From CAVXSP01 sp963764505 (GTDB lineage Bacteria; Acidobacteriota; Vicinamibacteria; Vicinamibacterales; SCN-69-37), in contig CAVXSP010000001.1 in the NCBI GenBank assembly GCA_963764505.1, forward strand, positions 2,852,001 through 2,916,000: DNA of 64,000 nt. The letters run 5' to 3'. This document shows positions 18,329-26,629 of this stretch, one piece after another (position 1 is the first letter of the stretch; every line of letters starts with the position of its first letter). The notes beneath the pieces are model-generated. The model made no database searches. It was not told the origin of the DNA and saw only the letters and a program-made list of their open reading frames with translations. The position numbers were made by a program, and so were the translations under genes.

Positions 18329-19347
18329 GGCACGCGCCTCCACTGGACCTCGAGCGAGCAGACACAGCGCCGGCAGGTCTCGTCGGTGCCGACGTGCAGA
18401 CCGGCTCGGAACGCGCTCAGGTGGGTGCGGACCAGCTCCGGCAGCGGCGATCGGCGCAGATTTCCGACCGGCGGATGGAAGAAGCAGGGTCGCACGTCCC
18501 CATTGGCTTCGATCACGGCCGATACCCAGGGCGCATCGCAGGTGCGTGGCGGGAAGGGCTCGTCGCCGAGCATGGCCGCGTAGTACTGCGGCAGGCGGCG
18601 CAGGGAGGCCGGGCCGCCCGGGATGAACCGCCTCGTCAGCGCCTCCGGCTGCTCGGCAATCACGGCCTCCACCAGGGCGCGGAACTCCCGCACTTCGTTG
18701 CGCGTCAGCAGCAGCGTTTGCGGCCGCTCGCCCTGGCTGCGGCCGAAGGCGGTCGACGTCACGTCGGCCGCGAGGAAGGAGATGCTGGTCAGGCCCATCG
18801 ACCGCGCTTTGGCGAGCAGCAGCGGGAGCTGGCGGAAGTTCGGCCGGTGCAGGGTCGCGCGGGCGCAGATCGGCAGCGCGGGGGCGACGGCCCGCACGCA
18901 CGCAACGCCGCGTTCGAGAGCGCCGAGCGCGTCGATACCTCGAACGCGCGCGTAGAGCGCGTCGGTTGCCGCGTCGAGCGAGACGATGACGCGGTCGAAG
19001 CGGCGGGCCACCTCGGCGGCGCGCGGGGCCAGGCCCACGCCGCTCGTCAGCAGGTGCAACCGCATCCCCCGCCGCCTGAAGGCGTCGGCCGCCTGGAAGA
19101 CGTCCGTCCGCAGCAGCGGCTCTCCCCCGGAGAACACCACCAGCCTCGTCTGTAGACGCTCGAGCGATTCGGCGACGGTGTCGATCTCTGCCGCGGCGAG
19201 GTCGTCAGCGCCGGAGCTGCGCCACCACTCGCACGAGAGGCACCGGCTGTTGCAGCGGCTCGTGGGATAGAAGATCACGAGCGGCAGGACGAGCGTGCGG
19301 TTCGTCAGGGCTCCCAGCCAGGCGAGCGCGGTCGTCGTCGCTGCCAT
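18313..19347 (-). CDS. Radical SAM/SPASM domain protein
   Basis: The 344-residue protein starts at ATG 19347 and has the radical SAM motif CNSRCLSC in YPTSRCNSRCLSCEWW, GGEP at VVFSGGEPLLRTDVFQ, and a C-terminal SPASM-like cysteine region (CDAPW, RPCFFHP, CRRCVCS) that would bind auxiliary Fe-S clusters. SPASM enzymes modify peptides or sugars. An upstream frame runs into this gene without a stop, but the true upstream stop (TGA 19352-19350) lies 2 bp before this ATG in another frame, so this is a separate coupled gene rather than part of a fusion. Confidence 0.8.
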   Translation of the reverse strand: MAATTTALAWLGALTNRTLVLPLVIFYPTSRCNSRCLSCEWWRSSGADDLAAAEIDTVAESLERLQTRLVVFSGGEPLLRTDVFQAADAFRRRGMRLHLLTSGVGLAPRAAEVARRFDRVIVSLDAATDALYARVRGIDALGALERGVACVRAVAPALPICARATLHRPNFRQLPLLLAKARSMGLTSISFLAADVTSTAFGRSQGERPQTLLLTRNEVREFRALVEAVIAEQPEALTRRFIPGGPASLRRLPQYYAAMLGDEPFPPRTCDAPWVSAVIEANGDVRPCFFHPPVGNLRRSPLPELVRTHLSAFRAGLHVGTDETCRRCVCSLEVQWRRVPWNES

Positions 19348-19349
19348 GC

Positions 19350-20874
19350 TCACCCGCCTGCCTGCGAGGAGGCCGATTGCGTCGCGCGCGGCGCCGGCCC
19401 TCGGCTGAACTGGTCCATCTGCCAGCGAAGGAGCGGCAGCGTGAGCAGCTGGGCGAGCGCCGATCCCGCCAGGTGCAGATCGCTCGTGCGGAGACGCCAC
19501 GGCCGCGCCAGGACCGGAACGCGCGCGGCGCGCGCTGGCCACGCGGAACTCGGCGTGCACCGCCTGATGCAGCACCCGGTAGAACTCCGGGCTGTAGGAC
19601 GCGTGATACATCGTGTCGAGATCGTCCGAGTCGAACCAGTTCCGTTTGGAGCCCAGATCGGCGCGCACGCGGTCGTAGAAGCGGGTGCCTGGGAGCGGGT
19701 ACGAGATCGACACGCCGATGTCGTCCGGCCGGCACGCGTGCATCATCTTCAGCGTCAGTTCGATGTCCTCGCGCAGCTCGCCCGGATAGCCGAACTGCAG
19801 GAACAGGCCGACCTGGATGCCCTCGGCGTGGAGCGCGCCGGACGCCGCCACGATCTGCTCCACGCGAATACCCTTTTCCATGGCGTCCAGAATCTTCTGG
19901 GAGCCCGACTCCGCGCCGATCCAGACGGTCCGGCACTGCGAGCGCCGGAGCGCCGCCGCGATCCGCGACGTGACCTGATCGGCGCGCATCAGACACTTGA
20001 ACGGGATCGCGGCGCCGCGGGTCTGGACGAGCTCCGCGAAATGCTCGACCCAGCCCGGCTTGAGTCCGAAGATGTCGTCGGCAATCCAGAGGTGGTCTGG
20101 CGCATACGCTCGCTTGAGCCACGCCATCTCGTCCACCACGGCCTCTGGCCGCCGGACCGAGTACCGCTGGCCGTAGATGGGCTTTGCGCACCAGTTGCAG
20201 TGGTACGGACAGCCTCGCGTCGTCACCACATTCATGGAGTGGAAGCCGTGGTGACGGCGCCAGATCGCACGGTAGCGCTCCACGTCGACGAGATCCCAGG
20301 CCGGCAGCGGCAGACGCTCGAGGTCGCGGATCGGCTCGCGCCGACTGGTGCGCACCGTGCGGCCGGTGGCGTCGCGGAAATAGACGCCCCGGATCGCAGC
20401 GAGTCCAGCAGCCCCGGACGTGCGTCGCGCCGCGAGGACCTCTTCGAGCGTCGCTTCTCCCTCCCCGACCAGGACGCAGATCGCCCCGCCGTCGAGATAG
20501 ACGTCCGGATGGTCCGTGGCATCCGATCCCGCGACGATCGTGGACACGCCGCGCGCGCGGGCGAGCGCGATCATCCGGAGGGCCGCGGAGCGCATCCGCA
20601 GGAGACACATCTTGCTGAGATAGTTGAAGTTGTCCTCGTAGATGACTGCGACCGCCGGCCGGTGGCGATCGAGCGCGGCCGCCCACTCCTCTTCCGACGG
20701 CGCGAGCATCGCGTCGAACAGCGCGACCCGATGGCCGTGCTGCCGCACGTAGGCGGCCGCATAGAGCGTGCCGAGGGGCGGGTACGGCTGGCGGGCCGCC
20801 CACAGCTTCGGGTCGAACCGCAGGTAGTACGCTTGGCCGAACAGGACCGGACCAACGGCGTCGGCAGACTCCAC
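19350..20874 (-). pseudogene. B12-binding radical SAM protein, C-terminus frameshifted
   Basis: The core begins VLFGQAYYLRFDPKLWAARQ; GTG 20874 is the nearest start codon. The cobalamin domain includes VIYEDNFNYLSKMCLL and AICVLVGEGEATLEEVL, and the cluster motif is in TTRGCPYHCNWCAKPIYGQ. The barrel continues through IGAESGSQKILDAMEKGI. After VHAEFRV near 19530 the open frame becomes low-complexity. The +1 frame instead gives a plausible tail (RPWRLRTSDLHLAGSALAQL, RWQMDQFSRGP) ending at TGA 19352-19350, 2 bp before the next ATG. The uninterrupted frame through to 18313 is therefore an artefact of a single-base insertion. Confidence 0.75.
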
Positions 20875-22053
20875 GACCGTCTGGACGGCCGCCGGATGGG
20901 ATCCGTCGCGCACGCGTCGCCTGGTGGCGCCGGCCCGGGCCTGATCTGCCACCGTGCGATAGACGCCCAGCGTGTCGACTGCCGCTCGCTCCCACGAGAA
21001 CTCGCGGGCGCGCTGAAGTCCTCGTCGGGCGAGCCGCGCTCGCCGGTCCTCGTCCCCCGCCAGGGCGACGATCGCGTCCCCGATCCCGGTCTCGTCCAGT
21101 GGATCCACGCTCTCGGCCGCGTCGCCCGCCACCTCCATGAGCGCGGCGTTCCGGCCGATCAGCACCGGCGTGCCGCACGCCATGGCCTCCATGACCGGCA
21201 GACCAAAGCCCTCGTACAGCGACGGAAAGACGAACAGATCGCTGAGGTTGTAGAGCGCCGGCAGGTCGGCGAGCGGCACGTAGCCGAGAAAGCGGACCGC
21301 GCCGCCCAGGTCGAGCGCCGCCGCGCGGCGGCCCACGTCGCGGGCCCGCCAGCCGTACGGGCCGACACATACCAGCTGATGGTCGAGATCACCGCGCCGG
21401 TGACGGTTCATGAACGCGGCGAGCAGGCGCGGCAGGTTCTTGCGCGGCTCGATCGTCCCGACGTACAGCATGAAGCGCTGCGACAGGCCGTAGCGCCGCC
21501 GGACGGTCTCGAGCGACGCATCTCGTGCCAGCGGGACGAACTCGGGCGCCGCGGCCAGATGGACGACGTGCACGCGCGCGGCGTCCGCACCGTACAGGCG
21601 CACGATGTCGCACTTTGCGCTCGCCGAGTGGGTGATGATCGCGCGCGCCCGCGCCGCCGCACGGTCCACCAGCGGCCGGTGCAGGATCACCCGGCGCATC
21701 GGGTGATAGCGGGGGTACAGCGTCAGGCTCATGTCGTGGATCGTCACGACCGCGGGCACGCCGCTCGCCAGTGGAATCACGCCGTTCGTGAAATGGGCGA
21801 CGTCGGCGTGCATCGCCCGAAGGATCCCCGGCGCGAGGAGCTGCATCCACGCCAGCGAGACCGGCGCCAGGCGATTGCCGTGCACCGTCACGTTCGCCGG
21901 CATCGGCGCGCCCACGTCGACCCGACGATTGGAGAAGACAATGAACTCGTCGCCGGCGCTCGCCGCCGCCAGGTGTCGCAGCAGGCGCTCGGCGTAGCAG
22001 CCCACGCCCGTGCGCGCCGGCCGAAGGGTGGTGCCGTCGAACGCGATCCGCAC
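20875..22053 (-). CDS. Glycosyltransferase family 4, open into the radical SAM gene
   Basis: This GT-B transferase starts at GTG 22053 (VRIAFDGTTLRPARTGVG), 2 bp after the O-antigen ligase stop; ATG 22086 would overlap that gene. The donor domain shows FMLYVGTIEPRKNLPRLLAA, VRFLGYVPLADLPALYNLSD and the donor E-x7-E motif in YEGFGLPVMEAMACGTPV. The catalytic domain ends near GVYRTVADQARA, but no stop follows in this frame, and it continues about 30 residues later as the radical SAM protein. None of the three frames has a stop in the linker, so either a real GT4-radical SAM fusion or a lost stop is possible. The end given here is a domain boundary. Confidence 0.72.
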
Positions 22054-22055
22054 GA

Positions 22056-23951
22056 TCAGATTCCCGGGATCGAAAGCGAGTGGCACCGATCGATCCCCGC
22101 ATCGACCGATCGGGGCATCCTCACATCGGGCGGACCGGGTTCACGCGTCCGTCCGACGGAGCGCCACGCGCCGGTGCCCCACGCCGCCGGAGCCATCGAC
22201 AGGCCGATGGTGAGCGCCATCAACAGATAGGTCGGCGTCAGCGTCAGGAACGAATCCACGACGCCGTGGAGGGCGATGGCGAATGCCGCCGCGGCGACGC
22301 CCGCGTACAACGAGCGCGCCGGTTCGGCGAGTCCCGCGCGCGTGCGGCGGATCGTCCGTTGGGCGCGCCAGAGCAGCCATGCGAACGCCGCGAATCCGAC
22401 GGCGCCGGTACCGGTGAGCACTTCCAGGTACGTGTTGTTACTCGTGACCCTCGGGTCGGCTCGACTCGCGCCGGTGTACGCGGCATAGCTGAGCCGGAAG
22501 TTGTCGGGTCCGACCCCGAGCAGCGGATGCGCGGCGAACAACTGCAGGGCGATGCGCCACAGCCTCGGGCGCCCGATGCGCACGGCCTGGGGAGGAAGCG
22601 GCGTCCAGGAGGCATCGCTCGACGTGCCTCCCGCGGCCACGCCGCTGACGGTCACCGCCGACGCGGTCAGCTTGGCTCCCGGCTCGGTGCTGAACCACAG
22701 ACGACCCTCCTGCACGACGTCCCAGCCCAGGCGGTAGCGCCCCGTCCGCCGCGGCGCACGGACGGGCAGCCGGACTCGGATGGTGTCGTTCGGTGCGAGT
22801 GTGCGCGGGAGCCGCGTCCGCAGGCCGTCGTACATGACGACGCGCCGCATGTCTTCGTCGAGCCAGTGATAGGAGACGTAGAACGGCGGCTGCGCATCGG
22901 ACGACCAGCTCAGACGCCCCTGGTTGGTGATCGCCACCTCCACGACATTCAGCGATCCGGCGCCGAACGACAGCGCGGCGGGCGCGACGAACGCCGCCCG
23001 GTACCATCCGGCCTGCCCTTCCGTCGTCAGCCTGAGTCGGAGCGTCTCCGCCGAGGCGGACGAGAAGACCAGCGCGATGACGACGACGGCCAGAAGGGCA
23101 AGGCCGCCCAGCGCCCGGTCGACCCCGCGGGCCACGTACCGCCAGGCTCCCACGAGGCCCAGCGTGGCGCCGAGGGTAATCAATCCCGCGCGCGTCAGCG
23201 TCACGACGACGCCTTCGGCGATGATCGTCAGCGCAGCGAAAGCGAGGATCACCCGGAGCGGCGATCGCTCCTCGAAGGCCGCGAGCAGTATCCCGAGCGT
23301 CAGCGCGAAGACGATCTCGAGGTACATCGACGCGATCGTGGGGTACTGCAGCGGCCCGCTCGCTCGCACCTGACCGCCGACCACACGTACACCCTCGCGA
23401 AAGGCGTCGAGCCATCTCAGAACGGCCGGCTCGCCGAGGTACTCCAGCGTGGCGAGCACGGCGACGACGACGCCGCCGGCGGCCGCCAGGCAGATTGCAG
23501 TCGCGAGGCGACGCGACGTGGTGACGCCGTTCAGCGGCAGGAGCAGCACGATCAGGCCGGCGCCCAGCCGGCCGACGGTCTTCAGCGCGTTGCCGCGGAA
23601 TGCCGGCGCCGCCAGCGCGGCGAGCGCCGCGACGACCAGCCAGATCACCCAGGGGGCGGTGACCGCCGTTCGCCAGAGCGGCCGCCGGCCGGATACGAGC
23701 AGCGCCGCGCCCCAGGCGCCGCACGCGAGTCCGATGGCCGCTTCGATCGTCGTGATGTTCTGCCATCGGAACTCGAACAGCGGATGGAGTCCTTCGAACG
23801 GCGCGGCCACGAGCAGGAAACACGTACCGGTGAACGCGACGAGGCGGCTCGGATCGGCCGGCGAACGCGCGACGCGCATCATTGGCGCGAGGTCGTGCAA
23901 GAGGACTGCCAGCACTGCCCGTCGACGACGCGAGGGGCACGCGATGTGCAT
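22056..23951 (-). CDS. O-antigen ligase/polymerase family membrane protein with large inserted domain
   Basis: A protein of about 631 residues with roughly ten to twelve transmembrane helices. The family region includes a loop of the Wzy_C type near AAHPLLGVGPDNFRLSY. Between the helix ending VVVIALVFSSASA and that motif lies an approximately 170-residue hydrophilic segment (ITNQGRLSWSSDAQPPFYV through LRTRLPRTLAPNDTIRVRL) that looks like an extracytoplasmic beta-sandwich. It would polymerise or ligate glycan chains on the periplasmic face. ATG 23951 follows GAAGGGA; ATG 23882 is an alternative that removes a charged leader. The gene heads the glycosyltransferase/radical SAM operon. Confidence 0.75.
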   Translation of the reverse strand: MHIACPSRRRRAVLAVLLHDLAPMMRVARSPADPSRLVAFTGTCFLLVAAPFEGLHPLFEFRWQNITTIEAAIGLACGAWGAALLVSGRRPLWRTAVTAPWVIWLVVAALAALAAPAFRGNALKTVGRLGAGLIVLLLPLNGVTTSRRLATAICLAAAGGVVVAVLATLEYLGEPAVLRWLDAFREGVRVVGGQVRASGPLQYPTIASMYLEIVFALTLGILLAAFEERSPLRVILAFAALTIIAEGVVVTLTRAGLITLGATLGLVGAWRYVARGVDRALGGLALLAVVVIALVFSSASAETLRLRLTTEGQAGWYRAAFVAPAALSFGAGSLNVVEVAITNQGRLSWSSDAQPPFYVSYHWLDEDMRRVVMYDGLRTRLPRTLAPNDTIRVRLPVRAPRRTGRYRLGWDVVQEGRLWFSTEPGAKLTASAVTVSGVAAGGTSSDASWTPLPPQAVRIGRPRLWRIALQLFAAHPLLGVGPDNFRLSYAAYTGASRADPRVTSNNTYLEVLTGTGAVGFAAFAWLLWRAQRTIRRTRAGLAEPARSLYAGVAAAAFAIALHGVVDSFLTLTPTYLLMALTIGLSMAPAAWGTGAWRSVGRTREPGPPDVRMPRSVDAGIDRCHSLSIPGI

Positions 23952-24077
23952 CGTCCCTTCGCGAACGCGCGAACGCCGAGGCGAACATCGAGCAGCCGCG
24001 AGCGCCCGCGCTTGCGACGGCACTCCGGCCTTTACGGCGCACGTAAACGGATTTCACACCGCGAAAGCTGCTCTGCG

Positions 24078-25058
24078 ATGCACTGGTCTCCTGCCGAACT
24101 CGCCATCCTGCGCACGGTGCTCTACTCGTCGCTGTTCGAGTACCCGCTGACGCTCGAAGAGCTGCGGCGCACGCTGCTGGAATCTGTGCAGACCGACGTC
24201 GACATCCTGCGGACGTACGAGGGCAGCGCGCGCCTCCGAGATCTGGTCGAGCTGCGGGAGGGCCTGTTCTTTCCGCGCGGGTGCGGCGGATGGATTGCGC
24301 GTCGCCGTCAGCGCGAGATCCGGAGCCTTGCGTTCCTCCAACGGCACCAGCGATTCCTCCGCCTCCTCTGCGCGTGTCCGTTCGTGCGGCTCGTCGCGCT
24401 CTCCGGCAGCGTCGCGGCCCTCAACGTCGACCCCCGGGCCGATCTCGATCTGTTCGTCATCACCAGAGGCCCGCGGGTCTGGATGGTCACGCTCGGCGCG
24501 ATCGTGCTCGCGCGACTGCTCCGCCGGCGCCGGGTCGTCTGTCTGAACTTCGTGCTCTCGGACGACCAGCTCGTGCTCGAGCAGCAGGACATGTTCGCCG
24601 CCAACCAGATCATCCAGCTTCGACCGCTGGTCGAGGACGGCTACCGGGAGTTCCTTGCGGCCAATCCGTTCGTCACGCGCTTCTATCCGAACTTCGATCC
24701 GGCAGCGTCCCGCGGCCCCATCCCGGTGCGGCTCTCGCCCATGATCCGCCGCCTGAAATCGGCCGCCGAGATTCTGCTGGAAAGGCCGTCCCGGTGGCTG
24801 GAGGAAGCCAGCCGTGCCGTCTATGGCCGGCATCTGCGCCGGCGCGCCGCGTCGTGGGCGTCGCCGGAACAGGTGCGGCTGCAGTCCGCATGCCTGAAGC
24901 TGCACACGCGCAGCCACCGGCACTCGATCCTGGAGCGGTTCGAAGCGGTCTGTCGCGTCACGCTCGGTGTTTCCGATCCGCCGGACGCCAGCGCCCCAGC
25001 CACTCAACCGGCGGCCGATCGGTCCGCCCGTCAGCAGAAGGAGCTCATCGCATCATGA
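24078..25058 (+). CDS. Nucleotidyltransferase-fold protein, function unknown
   Basis: The 326-residue protein has a helical N-terminus (MHWSPAELAILRTVLYSSLF) resembling a winged helix and a central polymerase-beta-type nucleotidyltransferase signature, ALSGSVAALN, then PRADLDLFVIT (GS followed by DxD). Catalytic aspartates are therefore present. The C-terminal half is helical with many Arg residues. Similar proteins accompany glycan genes in soil bacteria, but I do not know a characterised member. It is divergent from the O-antigen ligase, and its stop overlaps the next ATG (ATGA), implying coupled translation with an outer-membrane-like protein. Confidence 0.65.
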   Translation: MHWSPAELAILRTVLYSSLFEYPLTLEELRRTLLESVQTDVDILRTYEGSARLRDLVELREGLFFPRGCGGWIARRRQREIRSLAFLQRHQRFLRLLCACPFVRLVALSGSVAALNVDPRADLDLFVITRGPRVWMVTLGAIVLARLLRRRRVVCLNFVLSDDQLVLEQQDMFAANQIIQLRPLVEDGYREFLAANPFVTRFYPNFDPAASRGPIPVRLSPMIRRLKSAAEILLERPSRWLEEASRAVYGRHLRRRAASWASPEQVRLQSACLKLHTRSHRHSILERFEAVCRVTLGVSDPPDASAPATQPAADRSARQQKELIAS

Positions 25059-25978
25059 GGATTCCGATCTCGCCCGCCGCGATCGTCGTCGGCGCCGTCC
25101 TGGCCTGCTTCGCCGCCCCCGATGCCGCGCGCGCGCAGGCCGTCGTGAACCCGGTCGACCATCTCGATTTCGATCGACCCGAATCCTGGGCGCTGAAGTA
25201 CTTCACGTCTCCGACGCTCATGACCGGTCTGGAAATGCCGGGTGCGATTCGACCGGGAGCGACACGGATCGGCGTGGAGCTCGCATGGATTCCGTCGCTC
25301 ACGAGCGCGCAGCAACGCATCGGATTCAACGGCACGAAGCAGGAGGACCTGAACAAGGCGCCCATGTTCGCGCGTCCGCGCGTGACGGTAGGGCTGCCAG
25401 GCAACCTGTCCTTGACCCTGGCCGGCGTGCCGCCGGTGAAGACGTTCGGGATTACGCCGCACCTGTTCGCCGTCGGCCTGGGCCGGCCGCTGCTTGCCGG
25501 GCAGGACTGGTTTCTCGGCGTTCGCGGGTCCGCCCAGCTCGGCACCGCGAAGAGCGACTTCACATGCCCGCCGAGCGTGCTGGCCTACGAGCCCGGCGAT
25601 TCTCGCAATTCGTACGGATGCCAGGCCCAATCATCCGACGTGGCGACGCTGCGATTCGTCACGGGCGAGGTCGACGTCTGGCACCCGCTGGCCGCCGTTC
25701 GGGGGCTGACCCCTCACGCAACCCTCGGCCTGACCTACATGAACAGCACTTTCCAGGTGGACGCGCTCACGTTCGACTTCCATGACCGGACGAAGCTGCT
25801 CACCAGCGGGGTGACCGCTTCGGTGAGCGGCGGCGTGGGCTACGCGCTGACGGACCGCATCCAGGCGTCGTTCGACCTCTTCTACACGCCGCTCGGCGTA
25901 CAGCGGCCGCCGGCGAGCTCGAGCTCGATCGAGGGGCTGTTCAACGTCCGCGGCTTCATCGGCTACCGGGTGCATTGA
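25055..25978 (+). CDS. Putative outer-membrane or secreted beta-rich protein
   Basis: The 307-residue protein starts at ATG 25055, overlapping the upstream stop, and has a signal peptide cleaved near PDAARAQA. The body alternates polar and hydrophobic residues with many Gly and aromatic positions (WFLGVRGSAQLGTAKSDF, HATLGLTYMNSTF, GGVGYALTDRIQASFDLFYT) and ends in an aromatic-rich strand (GLFNVRGFIGYRVH), a pattern seen in small beta-barrels. Two Cys (TCPPS, YGCQAQ) could form a disulfide. I do not recognise a specific family. Confidence 0.6.
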   Translation: MRIPISPAAIVVGAVLACFAAPDAARAQAVVNPVDHLDFDRPESWALKYFTSPTLMTGLEMPGAIRPGATRIGVELAWIPSLTSAQQRIGFNGTKQEDLNKAPMFARPRVTVGLPGNLSLTLAGVPPVKTFGITPHLFAVGLGRPLLAGQDWFLGVRGSAQLGTAKSDFTCPPSVLAYEPGDSRNSYGCQAQSSDVATLRFVTGEVDVWHPLAAVRGLTPHATLGLTYMNSTFQVDALTFDFHDRTKLLTSGVTASVSGGVGYALTDRIQASFDLFYTPLGVQRPPASSSSIEGLFNVRGFIGYRVH

Positions 25979-26625
25979 TGCGAGCGAACTCTTCAGGATT
26001 CTTCGTGACCCTCATCGTCGCCGCCGCCGTCCTCAGCGCGGCCCCCTCATTTGCCCAGGAGAGTGGGCCGCAGAGCTATCGAATCGATTCGAGCCGCAGC
26101 CGGTTCGTCATCGAGGTCGGGAAGGCCGGTCTGTTCGGGTTCGCCGGCCACGCGCACGAAGTGGAGACCCGGGCCCTCGAGGGTCTCGTCCGGGGCGCGC
26201 TGGACGACCTCGCCGGGTCGAGTGTGCGCATCGCGGTCGATGCGGCATCGCTGCGGGTCACCGGCAAGGACGAGCCGCCGGACGACGTGCCGAAGGTGCA
26301 GCAGACGATGCTGAGCGAGCAGGTCCTCGACGTCGCGAAATTCCCGACGATTCGGTTCGAGAGCACGCGTCTCGCGCGGCGGGAGAACGGCGACGTCGGC
26401 GCGCTGTCTGTGACGGGCCGGCTCACCCTGCACGGCGTGACCAGGACCTTGGTGGTCCCAATCGATGTGCGGATTGAGGGACAAACGCTGACGGCGACCG
26501 GCCGGACCACGATCAAGCAGACCGATTACGACATCACGCCCGTCTCGGTCGCAGGCGTCGTGAAGGTGAAGGACGAGCTCGAGATCTCGTTCACGATCGT
26601 CGCGAGCGCCGGCGCCGCTCGCTGA
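25978..26625 (+). CDS. YceI family periplasmic protein
   Basis: A secreted lipocalin-like protein of 215 residues. A signal peptide (FFVTLIVAAAVLSAAPSFAQ) is followed by the YceI pattern: SYRIDSSRSRFVIEVGKAGL, GHAHEVETRALEG, a central FPTIRFESTRL and the late VTGRLTLHGVTRTLVVPIDV. YceI proteins bind polyisoprenoid or amide-type lipids. The ATG overlaps the upstream stop by one base, so the three genes from 24078 probably form one operon. It ends 4 bp before the convergent alcohol dehydrogenase. Confidence 0.85.
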   Translation: MRANSSGFFVTLIVAAAVLSAAPSFAQESGPQSYRIDSSRSRFVIEVGKAGLFGFAGHAHEVETRALEGLVRGALDDLAGSSVRIAVDAASLRVTGKDEPPDDVPKVQQTMLSEQVLDVAKFPTIRFESTRLARRENGDVGALSVTGRLTLHGVTRTLVVPIDVRIEGQTLTATGRTTIKQTDYDITPVSVAGVVKVKDELEISFTIVASAGAAR

Positions 26626-26629
26626 CCAC

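Noticed and set aside
18313..22086. One open frame of 1257 codons reading as a GT4-radical SAM-radical SAM fusion protein
   Set aside because: The last junction has the natural stop of the middle gene (TGA 19352-19350) 2 bp before a normal ATG, in another frame that carries a sensible C-terminus. The three-domain protein is an artefact of a single-base insertion near 19530.
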